A DNA stretch of 64,000 nt from CAVZZG01 sp963779685 (GCA_963779685.1 CAVZZG010000003.1:62001-126000); one strand, 5' to 3'; counted from the stretch's first letter, positions 26,310 to 34,864 are shown. Program-made: numbers and translations. The notes: generated by a model from the sequence alone, not told the origin.

Positions 26310-28441
26310 GCGACGCCGTCACGCGCACGACGCTCGCCCGTCAGCCGGACGAGGCCGGGTTCGTCGAGCGTGACGGCGTGCGGATCGCCTACGCGAGCTA
26401 CGGCTCCGGGCCGGAGACGATCGTGCTCCTGCCAAGCTGGACGCTGGTCGACGCGCGGCAGTGGCGGGCCCAGGTGCCCTACCTCGCCCGCCACTGTCGC
26501 GTCGTCACGTTCGACCCGCGCGGGAACGGCGGAAGCGACGCCCCGCTCGAGCCGGCCGCCTACGCCGAGCGGGAGGTCGCGCTCGACGCCGTCGCCGTCA
26601 TGGACCAGCTCGGCATCCAGCGGGCCGGCATCGTCGGCCTGTCGAGCGGCGCGCTACCGCTCGTCGTGCTCGCGGCCGAGCATCCTGAACGCGTGCGCGC
26701 CGCGGTCGTGATCGCCGCGGCCGTTCCGCTCGTCGACACCCTCGAGCAGGCGGTCGACTTCGAGGCCGTGGTCGACGATCCGCAGGGCTGGGAACGCTAT
26801 AGCCGGCACGCCTGGCTGACCGACTTCGACGGCTTCGTGCAGTGGTTCACGGGCGAGATCTTCAGCGAGCCGCACTCGACCAGGGCGTTCGAGTACCTCG
26901 TCGGGCTCACCGAGGGCACGACCGGCGAGACCCTGGCACGAGCGGTGGACGGTGAGGCCCTCGACGAGGAGGAGGTGCGGCGGCTCGCGCGCAGCATCCG
27001 CTGCCCGCTGCTCGTCGTGCACGGTGACGAGGACCGCGTCACGGCCTACGCCGGCGGCGTCGAGTTGGCGCGTGAGACCGGCGCGCCGCTCGTCACCTAC
27101 CACGGCGTCGGCCACCAGCCGGCGGTGCGGGAGCCGGTGAGGCTCAACCTGCTGCTCCGCGACGCGTTGCTTGCGCCGCGAACGCCTGCGCCGTTCACGC
27201 GCGCCGTCCGCCGCGCGCCGCGCGCGCTGGTCGTGTGCTCGCCGATCGGGCTCGGCCACGTCCGCCGCGACCTCGCCGTCGTGGCCGAGTTGCGCCGACG
27301 CGTGCCGGGTCTCGAGATCGAGTGGCTCGCACAGCACCCCGTCACTGCGGTCCTGCAGGAGCACGGCGAGCGTGTGCACGCAGCCAGCCGCGAGCTCGCC
27401 AGCGAGTCGGCGCACTGGACGGCGGCGAGCTCCGGACATCGCCTCCCGGCGTTCGAGGCCTTCCGGCGCATGGACGACATCCTGCTTGCCAACTACCTGC
27501 TCTTCGACGACGTCGCGCACGACGGCGCGTACGACCTCTGGCTCGGCGACGAGGCCTGGGACGTCGACTACTTCCTGCACGAGAACCCGGAGCGCAAGAG
27601 CGCCGCGTACGTGTGGATGACCGACTTCGTCGGCTTCGCCGCGCTGCCGGATGGAGGTGAGCGCGAGGCGACCCTCGTCGCCGACTACAACGCCGAGATG
27701 GTCGAGCAGGTCGAGCGGTTCCCCCGCCTTCGCGACGCCGCGATCTTCGTCGGCGACCCGGCGGACATCCCTCCGGGCCGGTTCGGGCCCGATCTCCCCG
27801 AGGTACGGCCATGGGTCGAGCGGCGATTCGACTTCAGCGGTTACATCACCGATCCGCACCAGCCCGGCCCGGGCGATCGTGCGCGCCTGCGCGCGGAGCT
27901 CGGGATCGACGACGGACCGCTCTGTGTGGTCGCCGTCGGCGGCTCGGGCGTCGGGTCGGCGCTGCTCGAGCGGGCCGTGGCCGCGCTGGCGTACGTCCGC
28001 CGGCAGGTGCCGGGCCTCAGCATGCTCGCGGTGGCCGGACCCCGGATCGATCCGGCGTCGCTGCCGGCGGCCGAGGGCCTGGAAGCGGTCGGCCACATCG
28101 CCGACCTGCCGGCCTGGCTGGCCGCGTGCGACGTCGCAGTCGTCCAGGGCGGCCTGTCGACCTGCATGGAGCTGGTCGCTGCGGGAACGCCGTTCGTCCA
28201 GATTCCGCTCGATGACCACTACGAGCAGCAGGTGCACGTCCGCCACCGGCTCGTCCGGCATGGCGCCGGCCCGGGCCTGGCATTCGACGACGCGTCACCG
28301 GAGGGCCTCGCCGCCGCGATCGTCAGACGCCTCGAGGAGCCGCCGCCGCGCTACCTCGCCGTGCCCGCCGACGGTGCGGCGCGCGCCGCCGAGCAGATCG
28401 CGCCGCTGCTCGTGCAACAGGGCAGCAGGCAGCTCTGGTGA
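26306..28441 (+). CDS. Fusion: alpha/beta hydrolase + GT-B glycosyltransferase
   Basis: 711 residues in one unbroken frame. Residues about 1-290 are an alpha/beta hydrolase: oxyanion region LLPSW, nucleophile Ser113 in GLSSG, acid Asp in HGDEDRVT (241-243), His270 in GVGHQP. Residues about 305-711 are a MurG/UGT-like glycosyltransferase: SPIGLGHVRRDLAV at its start, VAVGGSGVGSALLERA, and the sugar-nucleotide signature GGLSTCMELVAAGTPF with PLDDHYEQQVHV. A short Pro/Arg linker (ARAPRTPAPFTRAVRR-like) joins them. ATG overlaps the methyltransferase stop. Suggests a pathway that glycosylates a product and cleaves or transesterifies an ester; both assignments are by motif only. Confidence 0.85.
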   Translation: MSDAVTRTTLARQPDEAGFVERDGVRIAYASYGSGPETIVLLPSWTLVDARQWRAQVPYLARHCRVVTFDPRGNGGSDAPLEPAAYAEREVALDAVAVMDQLGIQRAGIVGLSSGALPLVVLAAEHPERVRAAVVIAAAVPLVDTLEQAVDFEAVVDDPQGWERYSRHAWLTDFDGFVQWFTGEIFSEPHSTRAFEYLVGLTEGTTGETLARAVDGEALDEEEVRRLARSIRCPLLVVHGDEDRVTAYAGGVELARETGAPLVTYHGVGHQPAVREPVRLNLLLRDALLAPRTPAPFTRAVRRAPRALVVCSPIGLGHVRRDLAVVAELRRRVPGLEIEWLAQHPVTAVLQEHGERVHAASRELASESAHWTAASSGHRLPAFEAFRRMDDILLANYLLFDDVAHDGAYDLWLGDEAWDVDYFLHENPERKSAAYVWMTDFVGFAALPDGGEREATLVADYNAEMVEQVERFPRLRDAAIFVGDPADIPPGRFGPDLPEVRPWVERRFDFSGYITDPHQPGPGDRARLRAELGIDDGPLCVVAVGGSGVGSALLERAVAALAYVRRQVPGLSMLAVAGPRIDPASLPAAEGLEAVGHIADLPAWLAACDVAVVQGGLSTCMELVAAGTPFVQIPLDDHYEQQVHVRHRLVRHGAGPGLAFDDASPEGLAAAIVRRLEEPPPRYLAVPADGAARAAEQIAPLLVQQGSRQLW

Positions 28442-28491
28442 TCGACGTGACGGCGTAGGAGCCGCGGATCGGGAAGCGCGCCCGGCACTTT

Positions 28492-28506
28492 TGCGGGAAA
28501 CCCGCA
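28492..28506. repeat. Short perfect inverted repeat
   Basis: TGCGGG-AAA-CCCGCA, a six-base stem with three-base loop, 50 bases after the fusion gene stop and 57 before the cytochrome start. No T-run follows; could be a weak terminator or an operator. Confidence 0.35.
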
Positions 28507-28562
28507 CACTTGCGCGGCCTCACTGCTTCACAACGACCGGCCGACCTGTTATTACCCAGTAC

Positions 28563-29387
28563 ATGGCAGAAGGAGAGGGCAAGGGACTCGGCATCATCGC
28601 TGGACTCGCAGTGGCGCTCGGCGGCGGGATCGTCGTGCTGGCGCTGCTGGTGCTGTTGTTCAGGTCGATGGATTCGAGCAGCGCGAGTTCGACGGTCACC
28701 GTCACGGCGGCGGCGACCACGTCAACCGCCCCGGCGACGACCGCGGCGGCGGCGACGAGCCAGCCTGCCGAGGTGGTGCTGGGTGCGCGCACGTACGTCG
28801 CGTTCGCCTGTGGCGCCTGCCATGGCTGGAAGGGAGAGGGTGGCGTCTCGCCGGCCGTGCCGCCGCTGAACGTCGCCTCCCAGGAGTTCACGCCCGCCCA
28901 GCTGCGCGCGATCATCAACCATGGTGCCCCATCGCCCCTCCCGGCCGACCCGAAGCAGCCGTTCATGCCGGTCTGGGGTCCGGTCATCTCCGACCAGCAG
29001 GTCTCGGCGCTCGTCGCGTACATCAACGCCAAGCTCCCGACGATCGAGGGCATCGCCCCACCGGACGTGCCGGCAGGCGCTTCCGACGAGGTCGCCGGCT
29101 CGATCCTCTACCAGAGCTACGGTTGCATCAACTGCCACGGCCCGAACGGCCTCGGCGGCGTGCCGAACCCGGCCAACCCCGCCGGCGAGCCGATCCCGGC
29201 GCTGTCGGGGGCCGACTTCCGCAAGGAATTCAACACGCCGGAGAAGATCTCGTCGATCATCCTCGACGGCAGCGTGCTCGGGTCCAGCGCCCGCCCGATC
29301 GTCTCGATGCCCCACTGGCGGGGCATCCTCACGGACGCCGAGGTGGCGCAACTCGTCGCCTTCATCGACACGCTCAAGAAGCGGTAG
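28563..29387 (+). CDS. Membrane-anchored diheme c-type cytochrome
   Basis: 274 residues. One N-terminal helix (IIAGLAVALGGGIVVLALLVLLF) and a Ser/Thr/Ala linker, then two cytochrome c domains with heme motifs CGACH (about residue 83) and CINCH (about 187). Candidate sixth ligands are Met in PFMPVWG and SMPHW. Probably faces outward and carries electrons near the membrane. ATG 28563 follows GTTATTACCCAGTAC; no Shine-Dalgarno, possibly leaderless. No oxidase gene is adjacent. Confidence 0.85.
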   Translation: MAEGEGKGLGIIAGLAVALGGGIVVLALLVLLFRSMDSSSASSTVTVTAAATTSTAPATTAAAATSQPAEVVLGARTYVAFACGACHGWKGEGGVSPAVPPLNVASQEFTPAQLRAIINHGAPSPLPADPKQPFMPVWGPVISDQQVSALVAYINAKLPTIEGIAPPDVPAGASDEVAGSILYQSYGCINCHGPNGLGGVPNPANPAGEPIPALSGADFRKEFNTPEKISSIILDGSVLGSSARPIVSMPHWRGILTDAEVAQLVAFIDTLKKR

Positions 29388-29404
29388 GCGCCGGTCGCGT
29401 TCGC

Positions 29405-30052
29405 TCAGGCGGCGTCGGTCATCTGGCGCCGAAGCGGTGAGAGCACGGCCCACAGCTCGTAGGACGAGACCACGCGGCGGCTGCGATCGCCGAGTGGAGG
29501 CCCGCCCGCGAACAGCGGTGGCCACACGCTGATGCCCTGATCGGCGTTGAGCTGCAGCATGTGGGCCTCCCAGCCCGGCCAGCGGAGCCGCTCGTAGAAG
29601 CCGCCCAGCTCGGTCGTGATCATCCACTGCAGCCAGGTCGAGTAGCTCAGGCCGAGGTCCTGCCACTCGAGCGTGTCGGGCGCGAGGTAGTACACGTTGC
29701 CGGCGCCGACGTCGCCAAGGCCACCGCCGTTGATGGCGAAGAACCCGCCGACGGCGTCGTGGGCGACGACGATGGCACGATCGAGCGGCTCGAAGTCGTC
29801 GGACGGCGTGTTCCAGGCCAGCAGGCCGTAGCGGATGCGCGGGCCGCCGGCGCCGAGGATCCGCAGCCAGCCGCCCTCCAGCAGGAGCCCCCCGCAGTGC
29901 GTGACGAAGGCTCCGAGCAGGGACCGCGGCGTCAGTTCCAGCGCCTGGAGCGTCTGGTGGATGCTCACGAGATCGGGGCCGAGGACGCGACAGTCGGGAG
30001 ACTTGTCGATCCAGGCCTCGATTGCGGGCCATGCGTCGTCTGGTTGGTCCAT
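29405..30052 (-). CDS. DUF2625-family protein
   Basis: 215 residues. Recognised by the family pattern LLGAFVTHCGGLLLEGGWLRILG, then VVAHDAVGGFFAINGGG, VYYLAPDTLEWQDLGLSYS and FYERLRWPGW. Function unknown; related to small cytosolic proteins sometimes linked to immunity or stress loci, without proof. ATG at 30052 (MDQPDDAWPAIEAW) is chosen; longer starts have no support. Convergent with the cytochrome gene (17 bases between stops). Confidence 0.75.
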   Translation of the reverse strand: MDQPDDAWPAIEAWIDKSPDCRVLGPDLVSIHQTLQALELTPRSLLGAFVTHCGGLLLEGGWLRILGAGGPRIRYGLLAWNTPSDDFEPLDRAIVVAHDAVGGFFAINGGGLGDVGAGNVYYLAPDTLEWQDLGLSYSTWLQWMITTELGGFYERLRWPGWEAHMLQLNADQGISVWPPLFAGGPPLGDRSRRVVSSYELWAVLSPLRRQMTDAA

Positions 30053-30127
30053 CCCATCGCAGCATGCACCCATCCGGCGAATTCTGCTGCCTCGATCCCA
30101 CCCGCGCGGGAGCGATACGCTGCATCT

Positions 30128-30424
30128 GTGAAGCGAGGCCTCATGATCGCGCTGTTCGCCGCACTCCTCGCGGGTGCGCTGGGCAACATCGTCGAACGGG
30201 CCGTGTACGGCGCCACCGAGAGCGAGCGGCAGCGGGCCGCGGCCCTCGCCGACGCCCAGCGCAACGGTGACGCCGTGGCCGCCGAGCGCGTGCTGGCCGC
30301 GAACGCCGTCGACGTCGGCCCGCGCGAGATGGCGTTCACGATGCTGCCGTTCATCCTGGTGCTCGGCGGCTACGCCGGGTACGTCGTGGTCACTCGGCGC
30401 AGGTCGGAGCAGCATCCGGCGTGA
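30128..30424 (+). CDS. Small two-helix membrane protein, first gene of the xer operon
   Basis: 98 residues, not recognised. Helix 1 about residues 4-20, a polar Arg/Ala-rich extracellular or cytosolic loop (YGATESERQRAAALADAQR), helix 2 FTMLPFILVLGGYAGYVVV and a basic tail. GTG start at 30128. Overlaps the next small gene by GTGA, so it belongs to the same transcript. Confidence 0.6.
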   Translation: MKRGLMIALFAALLAGALGNIVERAVYGATESERQRAAALADAQRNGDAVAAERVLAANAVDVGPREMAFTMLPFILVLGGYAGYVVVTRRRSEQHPA

Positions 30425-30573
30425 CGGTGCTGTTCGCGGTGCTGACCGCCGGCCTGGCCGCGATCGCGGTTGCCGCCGCGCGGGCGCATGCGTGGGTCGT
30501 CGCGATCGGCGCCGGCGCCCTCGCGGGTTTCATGGCGACCTTCGTGCGAGCGACTCTGCGACGCCGAAGATGA
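30421..30573 (+). CDS. 50-residue hydrophobic small protein
   Basis: A GTG at 30421 overlaps the previous stop (GTGA), and the TGA at 30571-30573 overlaps the recombinase ATG. The product is two hydrophobic segments (VLFAVLTAGLAAIAVAAA and WVVAIGAGALAGFMATF) ending RATLRRRR, a positive-inside tail. Exact four-base junctions on both sides argue that it is translated. Unrecognised. Confidence 0.5.
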   Translation: MTVLFAVLTAGLAAIAVAAARAHAWVVAIGAGALAGFMATFVRATLRRRR

Positions 30574-31475
30574 GTCTGCGTCCCGGCGGCGAACGTCCTG
30601 GTGTGGCGGACGACGTGAGCTGGTATCTGGAGGGCGCCCGGGCGAACGGGATCGCTCCGGCGACGGTGCGCAGCTACGGCACCGACCTGCGCGCCTACGT
30701 GCGGTGGCTCGCCGAGCGCGACCGCACGCCGGCCTCGGCGACCCGCGCTGACGTCCGCGCCTACGCCGCCTCGCTTGCCGCCCGCGACCTCGCAGCATCG
30801 AGTCGCGCGCGAGCCCTGTCCGCGATCCGCGGCCTGCACCGCCGGCTGCACGATGCCGGCCGCGCCCCGCGCGACCCGGCCGCCGAGCTGCGAGGGCCGC
30901 GACGACCCCGCCGCCTCCCCGCGGCGCCCGGCGTCGCCGACGTCGCCCGGTTGCTCGACGCCCCGTGGCCGGAAGGCCCGCTCCCGCTCCGTGACCGTGC
31001 GCTGCTCGAGCTCCTCTACGGTTGCGGTCTGCGGGTTGCCGAGGTGTGCGCGCTCGACCTCGGCGACGTCACGGCCCGCGAGGTGCGGATCCACGGCAAG
31101 GGCGCGCGGGTGCGCATCGTCCCGATCGGCGCCGCGGCAGCCGCGGCGACCGCCGCCTGGGCGGCGCGTGGCCGTCCGCAGGTCGCGCGGCCGGAGTCCG
31201 GCCGTGCCCTGCTGCTGAGCACCCGTGGACGCCGCATCGAGGTGACCACCGCCCGCCGCGTCCTCGCCCGGCGAGCCGCCGCAGTCGGCCTCGACCACCT
31301 CCATCCGCATGCGCTGCGCCACGCCTACGCCACCCACCTGCTGGAGGGTGGTGGGGATCTGCGAGCAATCCAGGAACTTCTGGGGCATGCTTCGTTAGCC
31401 ACCACCGAGATCTACACCCGGGTCACGGTGGGGCATCTCCGTCAAGCCCACGCCCTCGCGCATCCACGAAATTGA
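30570..31475 (+). CDS. xerC: XerC/XerD-type tyrosine recombinase
   Basis: 301 residues: SAM-like core-binding domain (ISWYLEGARANG-like start, ATVRSYGTDLRAYVRWL), catalytic domain with Arg in YGCGLRVAEVCALDL, Lys in HGKGARVR, HxxR in HALRHAYATHLLEGG, His in LLGHASLATT and Tyr in TEIYTRV. Full R-K-H-R-H-Y set, so it is an active recombinase; length and context (next to whiG-type sigma) fit chromosome dimer resolution rather than a phage integrase. XerC versus XerD cannot be told. Confidence 0.9.
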   Translation: MSLRPGGERPGVADDVSWYLEGARANGIAPATVRSYGTDLRAYVRWLAERDRTPASATRADVRAYAASLAARDLAASSRARALSAIRGLHRRLHDAGRAPRDPAAELRGPRRPRRLPAAPGVADVARLLDAPWPEGPLPLRDRALLELLYGCGLRVAEVCALDLGDVTAREVRIHGKGARVRIVPIGAAAAAATAAWAARGRPQVARPESGRALLLSTRGRRIEVTTARRVLARRAAAVGLDHLHPHALRHAYATHLLEGGGDLRAIQELLGHASLATTEIYTRVTVGHLRQAHALAHPRN

Positions 31476-32251
31476 TGGCCCAAAGCAAGGTCGCAATCGA
31501 GGATATCTGGCAGAAGTACAGCGAAACGCGCGACAAGGCGCTTCGCGATCGCCTGATCCTGAACTACGCCCCCCTCGTCAAGTACGTGGCGAGCCGGCTC
31601 GGCACGAGCCTGCCTGCCCACGTCGACGAGGGTGATCTCGTGTCCTACGGCCTGCTCGGCCTGATCGGCGCCATCGAGCGCTACGACCCCGACCGCGAGA
31701 TCAAGTTCGAGACCTACGCGATCTCGCGGATCAAGGGCTCGATCATCGACGAGCTCCGCTCGCTCGACTGGGTGCCGAGGTCGGTCCGTTCGCGGGCCCG
31801 CGAGATCGAGCGCGCCATGCTCGAGCTCGAGAACCGGCTCAAGCGCCCGCCGTCGGACGAGGAGGTCGCTGCCGAGATCGGGATCTCGGTCGACGACTTC
31901 CAGGACTCGCTCACGGCCATCTCCCGCTCGTCGGTCGCCGCGCTGGACGAGCTCTGGCAGATCTCCACCGGCGGCGGCGACACCGTCAGCCTCATCGACA
32001 CGATCGAGGATCCCAACGCCGAGGATCCCACGCGCAAGATCGCCCAGTCCGAGGTGAAGGAGGCGCTGGCGGACGCCATCCAGCGGCTCCCCGAACGAGA
32101 GCGCCTCGTGATCACGCTCTACTACTACGAGGAGCTCACGCTCCGCGAGATCGGCGAGGTGCTGCACGTCACCGAGTCGCGCGTCTCGCAGCTGCACACG
32201 AAGGCGATCCTGCGCCTGAAGGTGCGCCTTCAGGGCAACCTCAACCGTTGA
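31475..32251 (+). CDS. whiG: WhiG/FliA-type RNA polymerase sigma factor
   Basis: 258 residues, sigma-28 class: region 2 RDRLILNYAPLVKYVASRL and DEGDLVSYGLLGLIGAIERYDP, region 2.4 FETYAISRIKGSIIDELR, region 3 REIERAMLELENRL, region 4 LPERERLVITLYYYEELTLREIGEVLHVTESRVSQLH. In Streptomyces the orthologue WhiG triggers sporulation and sits beside dprA. No flagellar or whi genes are seen here. Start overlaps the recombinase stop by one base. Confidence 0.9.
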   Translation: MAQSKVAIEDIWQKYSETRDKALRDRLILNYAPLVKYVASRLGTSLPAHVDEGDLVSYGLLGLIGAIERYDPDREIKFETYAISRIKGSIIDELRSLDWVPRSVRSRAREIERAMLELENRLKRPPSDEEVAAEIGISVDDFQDSLTAISRSSVAALDELWQISTGGGDTVSLIDTIEDPNAEDPTRKIAQSEVKEALADAIQRLPERERLVITLYYYEELTLREIGEVLHVTESRVSQLHTKAILRLKVRLQGNLNR

Positions 32252-32880
32252 CGACCCGGCTCGCGGGGTTCGCCGGTCGCGTCGGCTCCGTCTCGGTGTT
32301 CACGCTCCTCGCGGTGCTGCAGGCGGATGCCGCCCGCGGCACGGTCCAGAGCTCGGCCCGCGTCTTCCACGCCCTGACTGCCTGCCTGTGGCTCCTGTTT
32401 GCGTGGGCCGCCCTCCGCCGCGCAACCCCTGTGAAGCGCGGACCGGTGCTCGGCGCCGCCGTGGGGTTCGCGTCGATCCCGGCGGCCGTCGCGCTCTCCC
32501 TGGCCGGCTCGGACGCGGCGGCCGCGCCGTGGCGGATCGCCACGGCGGACGTGCTGCTCGCCGTCGGCCTTTCCTGGGCGCTCGTCTCGGCGGCCTGGCT
32601 GGGTCGGTGTTTCGGGGTGTTCCCGGACGCCCGAGGGCTGGTCACCACCGGGCCGTATGCGGTCGTGCGCCATCCGCTGTACCTGGGCGAGCTGACGGGC
32701 ATGGCCGGCGTCGTGCTCTGCTCGACGCGTTCGGTCGTCGCGCTGGGAGCCTTCGCCGTCCTGGTCGCCATCGACCTCGCCCGCACGGTGTACGAGGAGC
32801 AGACGCTGCGGTCGGCGTTCCCGGACTACGACGACTACGCCCGCCGTGTCCGCTTCCGGATCGTCCCGGGTGCCCTCTAG
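32248..32880 (+). CDS. ICMT/PEMT-like membrane methyltransferase
   Basis: 210 residues with about five hydrophobic segments and the C-terminal isoprenylcysteine methyltransferase-type motif: GPYAVVRHPLYLGEL, then EEQTLRSAFPDYDDYARRV. Such proteins methylate lipids or small polyprenyl substrates at the membrane; the substrate here is unknown. TTG start inside the sigma gene's stop (TTGA), so co-translated with it. Confidence 0.8.
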   Translation: MTTRLAGFAGRVGSVSVFTLLAVLQADAARGTVQSSARVFHALTACLWLLFAWAALRRATPVKRGPVLGAAVGFASIPAAVALSLAGSDAAAAPWRIATADVLLAVGLSWALVSAAWLGRCFGVFPDARGLVTTGPYAVVRHPLYLGELTGMAGVVLCSTRSVVALGAFAVLVAIDLARTVYEEQTLRSAFPDYDDYARRVRFRIVPGAL

Positions 32881-32896
32881 TTGGGCTCGGCGGCGG

Positions 32897-33578
32897 TCAG
32901 GTGAGCGACACGTCGGTCGTCTCGCGCATCTCCTCGAAGTAGGCCACGGCAGCGGCGCGCGTGTGCACTTCGAGTTTGCGCAGGATGGCCTTGACGTGCG
33001 ATCTCACGGTCTCGATCGACACCACGAGCTCTGCCGCGATCTCGCCGGTGCGGAGACCGCCGGCCAGCATGCCCAGGATCTGCCACTCACGGTGGGTCAG
33101 GTGCGCGCCCCGTGCTCGGCGGTGCTCGGCGCGCCTCGCCGCCACCCGCTGGTACTCGTGCACCAGGAGCGAGGTCATGCGGCGCGAGAGCGGAGCCTCG
33201 CCCTGGGCGGCGGCGGCTAGCGTCTCGCCCAGCCGCGATGCCGCCATGTCCTTCGTCAGGTAGCCGTCGACGCCGCTGCGGAGCGCGCGGAACAGGTCGG
33301 CCGGCTTCTCCGACGAGGTCAGGACCACGATCCGGGCATCGTCGTTGAGCGATCGCAGCTCGACGCCGAGATCGAGTCCATCGCCGTCCCGCAGGTAGAT
33401 GTCGAGCAGCACCAGGTCGAACTCGAGCCGCGGCGCGAGTGCCCGGGCCACCGGCACACGAGCCGGCCTCGCCGGCGATCCGGAAGCCATCCTCGGTGAG
33501 GATGTCGACCAGGCCGCGGCGGGTCAGCTCGTGGCCTTCGACGATCAGAATCCGCAGGGGTTTTCCGTCATAACCCAA
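32897..33578 (-). CDS. NarL-type response regulator 1 (one-base frameshift)
   Basis: Receiver plus LuxR-type HTH. The N-terminal receiver (LRILIVEGHELTRRGLV, TTG start 33578 with GAGGA seven bases upstream) and the rest (FDLVLLDIYLRDGDG, phospho-Asp in LLD; VLTSSEKPADL; GYLTKDM; LTHREWQILGML... IETVRSHVKAILRKL) are in different frames. Deleting one C of the CC at 33451-33452 joins them as GSCAVARALAPRL, just as in the neighbour response regulator 2. About 226 residues. The acidic pair reads EG rather than ED, so Mg binding may be altered. No kinase nearby. Confidence 0.85.
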
Positions 33579-33722
33579 CGCAGGTCCTCAGATATGGGGA
33601 GAGGGGAGAGGGTGTCGCGTCTTGACGATACCGTGTCGCCCCACCGGCGAGCATCGGTGGGAATCTGCGGATAGCTGCGGGCATACCGCAGATCGAACCC
33701 GGCACCTCTCCGCAGCGCCCTT

Positions 33723-34019
33723 GTGTCCCGAGTCCGGAGTTCGTCGGCAGGTCGGCGCGAGGAGCAAGCCTGGCAAGGAGCAGGCCCGAGAGGCAGGCTG
33801 GTGGCCTGTCCGAGGGCCCGCGATCTCGGCGATCTGGTGGATACCAGATCGCCTCACACGCTGGGCAAGCATGGCTTGCCCAGCTCCACCGGCTTCCCGG
33901 TGGAGCCTGGCAAGAGCAACTTGCCAAGCGTATGAGGTGATGTGCTACCCAGCGCATCACCGATCAGGCGCCGCTCCGCAGCACCGGGAATGCCGGCGAA
34001 CTTCCGACTCGGGACACTA
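33723..34019 (-). repeat. Hairpin-rich repeat element, copy A, with terminal inverted repeats
   Basis: A 297-base noncoding block downstream of response regulator 2. Its ends are imperfect inverted repeats: 33723-33749 (GTGTCCCGAGTCCGGAG...) and 33991-34017, 24 of 27 positions alike. Two segments recur in copy B near 52.6 kb: 33965-34019, whose first bases on the minus strand are TAGTGTCCCGAGTCGGAAG and supply the stop codon, and 33769-33822 (53 of 54 alike). Between them lie perfect hairpins: 33831-33850, 33860-33884 (11-base stem, ATG loop) and 33884-33905. The stretch 33579-33722 before it shows nothing else. Confidence 0.75.
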
Positions 34020-34688
34020 AGTGGTCGCGAGCACGCCGTCGGCGTCGTCGAGCCGCGCGATGGCGGCGGCCCGGGTGTGGACGCCGAGCTTGCGCAGGAC
34101 CGCCTTGATGTGCGACCGCACCGTCTCGGTCGAGACGACGAGCTCGCCGGCGATGTCCACCGTGCGCTTGCCGTCGGCCAGCATGCACAGCACCTGCCAC
34201 TCGCGCAGCGTGAGGCGGGCGCGGACGGCGCTCGCCCGCTGCCCGTGGGCCTGGTTGAGCCGCTGGTACTCCTGGACGAGCTGCGCGGTCATGCGCCGGG
34301 AGAGCGGCGCCTCGCCGCGGGCGGCGGCACGCAGGGTCTTGACCAGGCGCCCGGGGGGCATGTTGCGCCCGAGGTAGCCGTCCACGCCCCGTCGCAGCGC
34401 GCGGAAGAGGTCGGTCGGCCGCTCGGTCGTGGTCAGGACCACGACCTTGGCGTCGGGGTTCTCACGCCGTAGCTCGGCGGCCAGGTCGATGCCGTCGCCG
34501 TCGTCGAGGTCGTGGTCGACCAGGGCCAGGTCGTACCGCGCGACCCTGGGCACGAGCGCGCGCGCCGCCGCGCACGATCCCGCCTCCGCGACCACGCGAA
34601 ACCCGGCCTGCGTGAGCACGCCGGCGAGGCCGGCGCGGGACGGTCGTTGATCCTCGATCAGAAAGATCCGCAGGGGCGCCTGGGACAC
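34017..34688 (-). CDS. NarL-type response regulator 2
   Basis: 223 residues, GTG start with GAGG upstream (34688). Receiver: IFLIEDQRPSRAG (acidic pair ED), phospho-Asp in LALVDHDLDDGDG, Thr in VLTTTERP; the usual C-terminal Lys position reads GYLGRNM, i.e. Arg for Lys. HTH: LTLREWQVLCML ... STETVRSHIKAVLRKLGVHTRAAA. Close paralog of response regulator 1. Its TAG stop is the first three bases of the repeat element. Confidence 0.88.
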   Translation of the reverse strand: MSQAPLRIFLIEDQRPSRAGLAGVLTQAGFRVVAEAGSCAAARALVPRVARYDLALVDHDLDDGDGIDLAAELRRENPDAKVVVLTTTERPTDLFRALRRGVDGYLGRNMPPGRLVKTLRAAARGEAPLSRRMTAQLVQEYQRLNQAHGQRASAVRARLTLREWQVLCMLADGKRTVDIAGELVVSTETVRSHIKAVLRKLGVHTRAAAIARLDDADGVLATT

Positions 34689-34864
34689 TTCGCCCTCCTC
34701 GGTGGTCGTGCTCGTTCGCAACCGCACCCGCGGCGCGGGGATGCGCCGGCACGCTGGGGAGGGGCGGATGCTTCGCACCGGTGTATCACGGGTCGTCGCG
34801 CGCCGCAACCGCCGGATCCGGTCGGCCGGCCATTCCTGTGCGAGAATCCGTCCGGGAGAACCGC

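Noticed and set aside
33622..34020. 132-residue plus-strand frame within repeat copy A
   Set aside because: It spans the hairpins and terminal repeats; the similar peptide (AREAGWWPVRGP) also read from copy B reflects shared repeat DNA, not a protein.
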